This document shows positions 39,607-48,899 of a stretch of DNA of 57,000 nucleotides, one piece after another. Within the stretch, counting starts at the first letter, position 1, and the number at the start of each line of letters is the position of its first letter. This DNA is from Glandiceps talaboti (taxonomy: Eukaryota; Hemichordata; Enteropneusta; Spengelidae). The stretch lies in NCBI RefSeq assembly GCF_964340395.1, contig NC_135556.1, positions 18,721,642 to 18,778,641 of the forward strand. Reading direction: 5' to 3'. The notes under the pieces are model-generated. The model was not told the DNA's origin. It worked only from the letters and a program-made list of their open reading frames with translations, and ran no database searches. Made by a program: the position numbers and the translations under genes.

Positions 39607-41088
39607 ATGGAGTCTAGAGCTGACGAAGCAGCCGCATTGTCCGATTATGACTACACGTACAACTATGCGGAGTTACCTGATACAATACTTCTGAAGATTT
39701 TTCAGATTCTGAACCTAACCGATCGACAATCAGCTGCCTGTGTCTGTCATTCTTGGTCAGAAGTGTACCAACATCCAAGTCTCTGGGACGAGATTGAAGT
39801 TATCCTTAGAGCTGCTGAGGACGAAGAAGAAGCCTCCATCTTGTTTAATGTGAGTTCGTTGGAGCACCAGAAGGCGATGCTTGAAAATGTCGGCCGATAT
39901 TTTCGTGATGTGACCGTTGTTGCAATCTATTTGAGAACACACTTTTTGACCTCTGACCTACACGTGTTGCGTGCCATCTACAGAAATTGCAATGAGTTGG
40001 ATACATTGACCATCGCTGTGTACGGTGCTCATCAGATTATCAAAGTTATCCGCTTTATTATTCGCCCAATAACCACTCTGCAAGGCCTGATACCCGTTCA
40101 TGCAATCGTTCTTCACTTGAAACGACTACGAAAGTTCCATCTGAAATCGTGGCCACACAAGGATCCAAACGGTTTCACCATCATAACAACCCTTGCTATG
40201 AATGATAACATTATCAACCTTGAGGAAATAAACCTTTACTGGGATCTGGCCAATGCCAATGATACGTGGGCATGCCGAATCCTAGAAATTCCAGAGGAAA
40301 CTGAGGTGAGCGTCTGCTTCGACAAGTTCAAATGTCTAACAGTGTTTTCTACCCAGCTGTGCATACTTACAGATATGGTTTTGTCTGTATTTGCCAAGCC
40401 AAGGACCAAACGTCTACAGAAGCTGAAAGTGCTAATCGCCTATCAACGGGGCCCGGGTGAGTTCGAGAAGTCTCCTATCTCAAACGAAACATGGAAAGCC
40501 GTCAGAATGCAAAATCCACACTTACAGGTATTTTTCACCTTTGCATGTCAAATCCAACCCAACGATCTTCTGGCCATATTCCAACCGTTGATACCCGTGG
40601 TTTCCGTGTATTTCATGAAGTATGCTCGGTCAACGCCTCTTTGTTTAGAGTCCCTCGCAACATACTACAACGAAAGTTTGGAATTTTATCGAGATTATTC
40701 AGACAGTTTCGACATCGACGAAGATTTGGCCCGACTTGCTTTCAAGTGTACCGAGTTGTCATGTCTTATTCACCATGGCCCAATACACCAACGAACAGTT
40801 CTGTCCATAGCTGAAGTGGTGGGTCAAAGACTACGTTATTTCGACGTCCTTGATGCCAAAATCTGTACCAGTGAAATCGACCCAGATGAATTCGGTGATG
40901 AAACCGTCATCGCTATGGACGAAGATGGAACTTATAAGTTAGTTCAACAAGAACTTAACAAGAAAACGAAAGAAGAGAAAGACAGACGTGGCGAGAAGTT
41001 GATGGCACTGTACAGTAAGGTCTCAGCCGCTTTTGGCAGGAACTGGAGGCCTTCCCACGCACCGTCAGATGAGTACTTCACTGTTTGA
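39607..41088 (+). CDS. F-box protein, FBXO33/FBXO39-like, intronless
   Basis: 493 residues in one exon. The ATG has a good context (AACATGG). An F-box occupies residues ~23-63: LPDTILLKIF, then DRQSAACVCHSW and HPSLW, the hydrophobic and Trp positions that bind SKP1. The rest (~90-420) alternates short helices and strands in a degenerate leucine-rich pattern. GRYFRDV, LPV-type strands, ETWKAVRMQNPHLQVFF and IFQPLIPVVSV recall FBXO33/FBXO39, where the region after the F-box is a divergent LRR fold. Residues ~424-440 are acidic, and 450-466 are a lysine/glutamate-rich probable coiled-coil or tail. Inferred role: substrate adaptor of an SCF (SKP1-cullin-F-box) ubiquitin ligase; substrate unknown. 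Codon use is richer in G/C than the surroundings, consistent with a live gene. There are no frameshifts. It could equally be a lineage-specific F-box paralogue. Confidence 0.9.
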   Translation: MESRADEAAALSDYDYTYNYAELPDTILLKIFQILNLTDRQSAACVCHSWSEVYQHPSLWDEIEVILRAAEDEEEASILFNVSSLEHQKAMLENVGRYFRDVTVVAIYLRTHFLTSDLHVLRAIYRNCNELDTLTIAVYGAHQIIKVIRFIIRPITTLQGLIPVHAIVLHLKRLRKFHLKSWPHKDPNGFTIITTLAMNDNIINLEEINLYWDLANANDTWACRILEIPEETEVSVCFDKFKCLTVFSTQLCILTDMVLSVFAKPRTKRLQKLKVLIAYQRGPGEFEKSPISNETWKAVRMQNPHLQVFFTFACQIQPNDLLAIFQPLIPVVSVYFMKYARSTPLCLESLATYYNESLEFYRDYSDSFDIDEDLARLAFKCTELSCLIHHGPIHQRTVLSIAEVVGQRLRYFDVLDAKICTSEIDPDEFGDETVIAMDEDGTYKLVQQELNKKTKEEKDRRGEKLMALYSKVSAAFGRNWRPSHAPSDEYFTV

Positions 41089-41474
41089 GAGTTTACACCG
41101 GACATTTGATGCCTTATTTACCTGGTGCATGGTGTAGGCGTCAATATACGTTCTACTTGATTGTCACTATCTTGGAAGTTTCTGTCTTTTCAAGTAAAAA
41201 CAAGCTTCAGTGACACAATTTATTATAAATGAAATTTTAAAAAATGGAAACAAATCTCGAGTAAAGGGCGACAATTTCAAACAAGATGACATTAAGCTAT
41301 GTGCAACACGGATAATAACAGTCACATGCAGTTTAAAACTGTCATAATATCAGACACACACAGCAACTCCAAATTAACGTGTTACATTTATTTTCAATAT
41401 CTTTTCAATGTAAAGCAATGACCAGGATGAACACCCTATAGATTGTGTACATAAAGTAAAAGTATTGAGTTACT

Positions 41475-41480
41475 AATAAA
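41475..41480 (+). terminator. Candidate polyadenylation signal AATAAA for the F-box gene
   Basis: First clear AATAAA after the stop, about 390 bp downstream, giving a plausible 3'UTR. Chance occurrence is possible in AT-rich DNA. Confidence 0.4.
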
Positions 41481-42125
41481 AAATATAACAAGATTATATA
41501 TACAAACTTTAGTAATCAGGTGGTGAAATCGACTGCCTTTAAGTTCAAGTCCTTCAAATGTTGGACTCTAATGAGAATCTTAATTCACGAAGTATAATTA
41601 TGTATATTTTGTAATGTGTAGTACACCTTTCAGTATTGTAGTATGTAGAAAGGTCACTTGAGGTCATCGTGGAACTAAGGGACACAATACAGAATTTGTA
41701 CAACGTTGGAACATTTACTGGTTTGAGATCAGCTCAGTACTAAACTGGACCATACGATTCTTCCTGAGGATCGGCCGACTCATGCCTTGGGTGGAAATGA
41801 CGTACCTCAAGTGACGACTCCACAAAGTCATTGTATTGACTGGATTGTATGGGTAAAATTCAAAACTTGCAAATATGTACTGTTTTATAGGGGCATGCCA
41901 TTCCAGGAAATAACGATATTTAAACAACTTTGGGTTCTGGAGAGTCATTTCATGATCTCACATTCACATGATAAATCTCGCGCGATTACCAAAGAACATC
42001 AAATTGAAACCTTTTCGCACCTTCATTGCTCTTGCTGTTGACCATATATGCATTATACGAACAATGAATATTCATGACTCGTAGCTGCCTAATTACCTTC
42101 AGACGACTAGTCATGGGACTTGGGA

Positions 42126-42233
42126 GACATGAATACATATTAAATGAACAATAAATATTCATGACCCCTACCTGCCTATTACCTTCAAGGTAATGTCATG
42201 AATATTTATTTTTCGTCTAATACATATACATGT
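42126..42233. mobile_element. Short palindromic element, possible MITE
   Basis: A perfect 16-bp inverted repeat (AATAAATATTCATGAC at 42,150-42,165; its complement at 42,195-42,210) extends imperfectly outward to GACATG at 42,126 and CATGTC near 42,233. A diverged direct copy of the inner arm and loop (GAACAATGAATATTCATGAC, TGCCTAATTACCTTCA) lies just upstream at 42,058-42,105. No coding capacity. Confidence 0.55.
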
Positions 42234-42852
42234 CTGCTAAGTCATATTAAGCAACAGTGGACACTGCTAGAACAATGAATGTGAAAAAGATCAGTTTCAA
42301 TTTGGTGTACCTTGGTAAATCGCATAGAATTTGTGACGTAAAATCATGAATTAACTCTCCAGAACCCAAAAGTTCATGTAAATGCCTTTATTTCTTGGAT
42401 TGTCATTTAGCACAGTTAGAAAACAGGTCTCCCGTCGTGCTAGTGCATGTATTATGCATGTTTGTATCGAATTTTCGAGTCTTGATACTTGTTCAAATTG
42501 ACGCTTAGATTGAGTTTTCACAGGATTGAAGTTTCAGTCAAAGGAATGTTCACCCAGCTTGCGTCATTTCTCTGTTTGCCTGTGTTTTGTATCGTATGTT
42601 TTTGATCCTTTTTTATTGGATAATAAAAGGTAACGTTCATCAGTTTGCTTTCAAATGTGACTTCAAGCATATGGTGTCAAACCATTCGACCCTTCATTCT
42701 CAACACAATATATACGAGGCAACTTGTTTGATTACTAGTCTCTCAATAGAATATGATTGCTGACCGCTACTAAATTAAATATGTGGATTCTTATCTTCTT
42801 TTCAATTTCAACCATTTCGAACACCACATTTTGTTGCTTGGTTGGTCGTCAG

Positions 42853-42855
42853 TCC

Positions 42856-42912
<57 letters not shown>

Positions 42913-42915
42913 GCC

Positions 42916-42964
<49 letters not shown>

Positions 42965-43049
42965 CTGTATGTATGTATGTATGTATGTATGTATGTATGT
43001 ATGTATGTATGTATGTATGTATGTATGTATGTATGTATGTATGTATGTA

Positions 43050-43084
<35 letters not shown>

Positions 43085-43089
43085 ATGGA

Positions 43090-43126
<37 letters not shown>

Positions 43127-43183
43127 ATGTATGTATGTATGTATGTATGTATGTATGTATGTATGTATGTATGTATGTATGTA
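42853..43183. repeat. Long compound microsatellite (CTGT)n-(GTAT)n-(GT)n-(GTAT)n
   Basis: CTGT units run to about 42,965, GTAT units to about 43,055, GT to about 43,082, then a GGAT interruption, GT again, and GTAT to about 43,183. Open frames of 118-178 codons on both strands (SVCL, MYVC, THIHTYIH patterns) are translations of this tract. Confidence 0.98.
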
Positions 43184-43189
43184 CACTAC

Positions 43190-45028
43190 CAAGCAAACAC
43201 ATCATTACAAAAAATGTACTTGAAAAGATAAGCTTACTCTCATCCTTACACGAGACAAAGTGGTGTTATAATTTATTTGACATTCAATCATGATAAGACC
43301 GAGTCATTATCAAATTGATCATTATATGACTCCATGGGTGATAACATTGTCTTGTGTTTATTGCTTTCAAGCAAGCAATCAACAGTCAGTTTACTCCCTG
43401 ACGGGGTGGGGTGTCTGGTCGTTGGTGGCGTATTAAAATTATGCACGTCTGAATATCATTCTAATGCATTGAGTTTAGTCATTAATTCTACATATCCCTC
43501 TTCGCGTGTTTACTTCCTGGTGCGTCGCTACTCTTGCGAAATCTGGTCTGGTGATTAGAAACGTTCTAGTCCTCATTTATCGAAAGGAGAAGTTATTGAT
43601 TAGATCAGGTTAAGTTATATCACCGATATCCGGCAGTAAATTGAATTGGTTAGATGCTGAACAAGGTCATTACTGTAACATCTGAGAGCAATGGGCCCTT
43701 GTACAATAATGAGTTCGTAGTTTTCAAAATAGCTGAATTATTTACGCTATGGTTTCGTTGGTAATAGACTTCTTACTACTAAAATGTCCTGGTCTAATAG
43801 TCCTGGAGCGATCCCCCACGTGTTAAAGCTTACTTATTTCATGGTAAAGATTCCCGGGGCGATTTCTGGATTTTAATGGTCTGTTTATCGAACTGTCCTT
43901 TCTAAAGTATATTGCGTCTGTGACTGATCGAGTAGTCAATTTTTTCGACCTTTGATTAACATCGATTTGACACCCGAGTTCTTGTTATTGTTATATCCTT
44001 CAACTGTCTTGTACATCGTGGGTAGAGACTAAGACACTGTATATATATATATAGGCAATTTTCTAAAGTAGTCATCTGAGATACAGTCTCACAGATAAGA
44101 GGGGGATATCTCAGTTACATGCAAAAAAAAGCTTACAATACAATGAAATAGTTGAACAATCATGATTTAATTTTGAGTAAAGAAAACTTCATATTGGTGC
44201 CAACTTATGAAGAGAATCACTGAAATCTCGATGAGATGAGTTGAATCGTAAATTGTGTAGTATGCATCTATAATACTATATAAAGTGAGAGTTTTGTCCG
44301 GAGTATATTCCGATAATGTGATGCATTACTGCCATAACACCACGGTAAGGCAGTGGTTTCTTTATAAATGTAATTCTAAAAATAATCTCTCCTATAGAAA
44401 ATGCTATACATATATTTGAAGAAATCTCAATCTCTCAAGTAGAAACATTAAATTATACCTACTTATCGACACACGAATTATACGCCTTGATCAAAGAAAT
44501 CTTCAAAACAGTAACTTAATTAAAACAAGTAACATTGTACTATGATGGCGACCGTACTAGTTATTGTGAATAACTATTTCATAAATTGTCTCTTTAGGTG
44601 TTTGGTCATTGATTTGCGTATCACTTGATGACAATTTCGTGCTAAAGTGTTCTCTATATACTGAACTTAGGGCAAGTGACACTTGTGAAAACATCTACAA
44701 AATTCAGTTCACTGTCAGACTTCATCGCGTCTCTGGTTATTTTCTTTAAACTAAAGATGAAATATTTATTTGACGTCAATGATTCTAGTAATATTGCAAA
44801 ACGTGTGTAAAACTGAAATGAATATAAAAAAACACATCAAGGGTACAATTTCAAGGCAGTATGTCTGTATTGTGATTCTAACATTATATTAAATTGTTCA
44901 TGATTGCTGATTAGTCGAAAATCTGCTTTAATCTTCAAGAGGAGACACCAGTTCTACAAAATACAGATGGAATTACCCAGAGGTGACAGGTATGGATGCC
45001 ATCGATATTAGAGATGAGTCATCTACAC
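43190..45028. other. Intergenic DNA, no gene seen
   Basis: AT-rich, with stops in all frames. A short TA tract lies at 44,039-44,053. No recognisable exon or element. Confidence 0.5.
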
Positions 45029-45245
45029 CTTACTGACACTGCTACATTTTATCGCCTGACTCAACAAAAATCTTACCAACAGTGCTACATATTATCGTTT
45101 GGCTCAACAAAAACTTTACGAACAGTTCTACATTTTATCGTCTGACTCAACAAAAACCTTACCGACAGAGATATTTATCGAGCAAAACGATAAAATACAG
45201 CAATGTCGGCAAGATTTTGGTTTTAGCCAGACGATAAAAATGTGC
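45029..45245. repeat. 43-bp tandem repeat (x3) followed by an inverted copy
   Basis: Three direct copies (from 45,042, period 43) of CTACATTTTATCGTCTGACT followed by CAACAAAAACCTTACCGACAG are followed at 45,183-45,243 by about 1.4 copies in reverse complement (AAAACGATAAAATACAGCAA, GTCGGCAAGATTTTGG, CCAGACGATAAAAATGT). The block could fold into a stem-loop. There is no coding signal. Confidence 0.85.
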
Positions 45246-46206
45246 TTTTGATAAAATCAAACACATTCCTATGCTTAACGGTGTTGTATTGTATACAGAT
45301 GAGTCATCCTACCTTCTAGACTATACCTATTTTACCCACAATGCCTTCCTGGAGAGTAATTTGTCGTCAACTTACTTTGTAATTTCAGATAAACACGCCA
45401 CCGCTGTTTTAGGCGAATGTTTCTTTTCACAATGTAAAGAATTCCAATATTCTTCAAATATCAGCACAGTGTGGTGTGGTTTGATTATCTGACAAATTTA
45501 AACTCAATGCCCTGTGCTGAGGAACATTTCCTAGTAAATACAGTTGTCAAACATTGTTTTAATTTGGTAAATTACTGAACGACGTAGCTTTTCTTGTCTC
45601 TGATCTCCATGATAATAGGCAATCTGTGATGTTAGATTCTTCGTGCTCGAGCCATTCCAAAGAAAGGTAATACTAGCAAGCGAACGTCACAGTCCATCAA
45701 TGCCTGACGGTCAAATACATTCCCGAAGAATTACAACGTTTCATAAGACCTGATTGTACAGTGTTAATTGTCAGTGATCTAGAAACATCTTTATATGACC
45801 TTCCAGAAACATATCGTTGTGATTGTTTAATACATTTTGTGTTCTGATCTCCATATGTCATAGAAATGATGGGGTGGAAATATTCTCTCTCTTTGCTGTC
45901 TATGCCCACACGTACGTTAAAATGCCAACTTCATATCGTAGATACCAAACGCAATACTATTTTGGTTTTAGAAATAGAATTCTACGAGGGTAGAACTAGA
46001 ATACTGTGGTCTTGAGGTAGGTTTCGTTGTCAGAAAATGAAAATTGAGTATGAAATTACCCGAAATACTTCATTGTCACATATGTTCATTATTTCGACCA
46101 AGAGATAGATAGTCTAATTTACTAGTACAATATAAAAACGACTAAGAATATGTTCCCGTAATTTCACATACAAGACTTGACCTGCGTATGATTCCTGTTC
46201 AGCAAG
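45246..46206. other. Intergenic / 3' flank of the GPCR gene
   Basis: No gene recognised. On the minus strand an ATTAAA-type signal lies near 45,826-45,831, roughly 380 bp past the GPCR stop codon, and could serve for polyadenylation. This is weak evidence in AT-rich DNA. Confidence 0.3.
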
Positions 46207-47187
46207 CTAGGTTTCCATCCTAGCAATCGATGTATTTGCGACGGTATTACTGCTCTTTGGACAGAAAACCAACCTAACCCCCTTCTGAAACTGCCTGTAT
46301 TTTAAGGCGTAAATAAACGGGTTTATTGATGAATTGATATAGCCGAGCACCACCGTCGTATGATAAAGTGAACTGCCAAAGTCGAGTGGAACCCCCATGC
46401 AGAATGCAAAGAACACCACCTGGTTAGGACCCCAGCATAGAGCGTAGGCCAGAAAAACCAATATTAGCATCTTGAGGACATTAAGACGGGCACGTTTCAG
46501 AGAATCCGTTGGCGCGTTCTCTAGACTCTGGCACGTGTGAACATCAGCAAGTGATTTCTGTTTCAGGACCACGATACAGCGAATGTACGCCACAGACATC
46601 ACAATCAATGGTATAAAATACTGAGCGAACGCATTACTGATACCAACGAATTTACCAAATGTTGGCGATGACCATTGTTTTATTGGCATACAATGACCCT
46701 GACTGTAATATTGAACATATAAATTAAATGACTTGAATATCAAGGCAATGATCCACTCTGTCACAAGCATCATAGCTACTCTAGTATTTGTGAAAACTGT
46801 AGCATGATGAAGGGGATACACAATAGCGTAGTATCTCTCCAGTGTTATGATTACTAGATTTAAACTTGAAGCCAGGAAGCAACACCAGACGAGATAGTTT
46901 GATTTCCATACTCTGCAGATTATTTCCCCTCCCAGGGAATCGGAGGTGTAAGTGAACTGCGGACTGAGATAGTATACAACAATCAAAACAGACGTCGAGA
47001 GATCAATTATAGCTTGGTGTACGATCAGGTAATTGGTTAGAGTTCGTAGTTTAGGAACCTTGAGGAATACGAGACACACTAGTGAATTGCCGAGAACACC
47101 AATTATTCCTATACAGCCGAACAAGACAGACCTCCACGGCATTCCTTCTAATCTGGTTTCAGTTTTCTCGACAGTGGTGTTATTCAT
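46207..47187 (-). CDS. Class A (rhodopsin-family) GPCR, neuropeptide-receptor-like, intronless
   Basis: 326 residues. The first in-frame ATG is at 47,187; an upstream in-frame TAG near 47,220 excludes a longer uninterrupted N-terminus. N-glycosylation sequons at residues 2-5 (NNTT). TM1 ~20-43 with GN33-34; TM2 ~52-73 with D62; conserved C91 before TM3, which ends in E117-R118-Y119 (ERY in place of DRY); TM4 ~137-155 with W145; C166 in loop 2 for the disulfide; TM5 ~185-207 with P193; TM6 ~240-262 with CWGP (251-254); TM7 with NPFIY (289-293); cysteine 309 as a likely palmitoylation site. Complete, with all hallmark motifs. The LNLVIITLERYYAIVYPLHH pattern resembles invertebrate peptide receptors (galanin/allatostatin/QRFP-like), but the ligand cannot be assigned. 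Probable plasma-membrane G-protein-coupled receptor. Confidence 0.93.
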   Translation of the reverse strand: MNNTTVEKTETRLEGMPWRSVLFGCIGIIGVLGNSLVCLVFLKVPKLRTLTNYLIVHQAIIDLSTSVLIVVYYLSPQFTYTSDSLGGEIICRVWKSNYLVWCCFLASSLNLVIITLERYYAIVYPLHHATVFTNTRVAMMLVTEWIIALIFKSFNLYVQYYSQGHCMPIKQWSSPTFGKFVGISNAFAQYFIPLIVMSVAYIRCIVVLKQKSLADVHTCQSLENAPTDSLKRARLNVLKMLILVFLAYALCWGPNQVVFFAFCMGVPLDFGSSLYHTTVVLGYINSSINPFIYALKYRQFQKGVRLVFCPKSSNTVANTSIARMET

Positions 47188-47855
47188 CGTATTGCTTAGC
47201 AACGCTCTGCAGTACTAGTAGTGTATATCCAGCCAGATATGTCTAGAGATAGAGAGAGAAAAATGTGTTTATGCGAAGTAATCAATCAACATTGACAGTT
47301 TGAGTAACCGAAATATTTTTGTTGATGCCAACAGGTATACGTACAGTACTAGGGGAAGAAGAGAGTTTCATAGTAGAATAGATGAGCTCGGGGAATCAAC
47401 GTTACATAGCAACATACCTTATTCCTTGAAATTCGGAGTTAACTTAACATAAGTTACTTTGTCATTTTATGACAGCCGCCAAAACCCTGTCGCGAATGTC
47501 GAATTAACTCGTGCGCTCAGTTAATTACCTGCTGGTGTGTAACATGAAGCTTTTCAAGCAAGAATCGTTGTGTTTGGTTGGAATCCGCTATATATAGGTA
47601 ATAGTCACGTGGGTATAGCTATGTAGTGAACGTGTGTTAAGCAATCGATTTTACATCATTGTAGAAGATTTGCTGTACATTTGAAATTGTTAGTTCGTTA
47701 TAATTTGTAGCTTATTTTCAATAATTTGGCATAGAAGGGGCGAGATCAATAGTTCGATGAAGGGTAAAAACAAATTTGATTCAATTTGTTTATGGTGGGG
47801 TTTTATCTTCATCCGAGAAAACCAAAAATGATTTTACTTAAATGGAATCTGGTTT

Positions 47856-47897
47856 GTACCCCTTAATACAATTATAATATTTGTACCCCTTAATACA

Positions 47898-47905
<8 letters not shown>
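47856..47905. repeat. 27-bp tandem duplication
   Basis: TTGTACCCCTTAATACAATT followed by ATAATAT occurs twice in direct succession, running into the TA tract. Confidence 0.85.

Positions 47906-47983
<78 letters not shown>
47903..47983. repeat. (TA)n microsatellite
   Basis: About 40 TA dinucleotides with no interruption, directly abutting a hairpin element on the right. Confidence 0.97.
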
Positions 47984-47986
<3 letters not shown>

Positions 47987-47992
47987 TATAAG

Positions 47993-48177
47993 TATAAGTG
48001 TCTTACTGGAGAGAATAGTGCTCGATGCAATATTAATAGCAGAGAATTATAGACTTAATTCAAAAGAATCATCCTTAACATCCTTATTCTTAAGAGCCTT
48101 ATTCTTTTGAATTAAGTCTATAATTCTCTGCTTTTAATATTGCATCGAGCACTGTTCTCTCCAGTGAGACACTTATA
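47993..48177. mobile_element. Near-perfect 77-bp inverted repeat with 31-bp loop (MITE-like hairpin)
   Basis: The arms at 47,993-48,069 and 48,101-48,177 match at 74 of 77 positions by my count. The outer end is TATAAGTGTCT and the inner end TTCAAAAGAAT. The loop is AT-rich and non-coding. It sits at the end of a long TA tract, so TA target preference (typical of Tc1/mariner-derived MITEs) is possible but not demonstrable. Confidence 0.85.
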
Positions 48178-48249
48178 GCGTACATACAAGTAAGCCTCGA
48201 GTATATAAAATCGGATTAAATTCTAATTTGGGAACACGGCTAGACCACT

Positions 48250-48395
48250 TTTATTTACCTGTATTCCTTGTATATTTGTTTTGTTTTCGATTTAATTTGT
48301 TGTTCCAGAAGTGAGCGCAAAGGGGAAGGCTCGCACTCCCGGAACAACAAAATCGAAACAATCGATAATACATGAAGGAAACATAGGTAATAGAT
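48250..48395. mobile_element. Palindromic MITE-like element, copy 2
   Basis: Inverted arms meet at a ~14-bp loop: GTTGTTCCAGAAGTGAGCG on the left pairs with CGCACTCCCGGAACAAC on the right. Pairing continues outward through TTTTCGATTT / AAAATCGAAA and less perfectly to CCTGTATTCCTTG / GAAGGAAACATAGG. The central GTTCC-GTGAGCG motif is shared with the palindrome at 33,205-33,360. Confidence 0.75.
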
Positions 48396-48825
48396 AACAA
48401 GTTTTATGATATGATATAGGTAAATAACGCAATCCAGCCGTATTCTCAGACTAGATTTTAATCAGATTGACCTACAGTTTAGTACTAGTATTCAACAATC
48501 TTTACTACAGATAAATCGTTTGAATCTTTACCCATATTGCATAGAACTAAAGTACGATAGTGAAAAACAATTTGTACAATATCATGGAAACGCCTTAAAA
48601 TGTATACATTAATTTTGAATACAAATTTTACAAGATTTCAAGTCTGTGATATCACTTCAGGAAAGCCTTGTAAGTTTGGAGATATCAAATGTTCATGATA
48701 TCAATTATACAAATTATCCGTGTCTTTCAACATGGCGTCAATTTTGGATCCGAACGAGGGGTCAAATCGAGGGTAAGCTTGAGATTATGTTTGCTTATTT
48801 GGATGGATCGGTGATTGGTTGGATG
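48396..48825. other. Intergenic DNA, no gene seen
   Basis: No exon, RNA gene or element recognised. Confidence 0.5.
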
Positions 48826-48837
48826 GTTGGTTGGTTG

Positions 48838-48888
<51 letters not shown>

Positions 48889-48890
48889 AA
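48826..48890. repeat. (GGTT)/(GATT)n microsatellite
   Basis: A short GGTT-rich lead followed by about 12 GATT units (48,841-48,890). The INQSINQS open frame on the minus strand is its translation. Confidence 0.95.
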
Positions 48891-48899
48891 TCGATCTTG

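Noticed and set aside
42757-43293. Open frames up to 178 codons with SVCLSVCL and MYVCMYVC patterns
   Set aside because: They are translations of the compound microsatellite; frames are open on both strands simply because the repeat lacks stops.
47188-47202. Five-residue N-terminal extension of the GPCR from a TTG codon
   Set aside because: Animal genes initiate at ATG; the first in-frame ATG is at 47,187, and an in-frame TAG lies just upstream of the TTG.
47993-48177. MicroRNA precursor
   Set aside because: Arms of 77 bp with near-perfect pairing are longer and more perfect than animal pre-miRNAs; a palindromic element is likelier.
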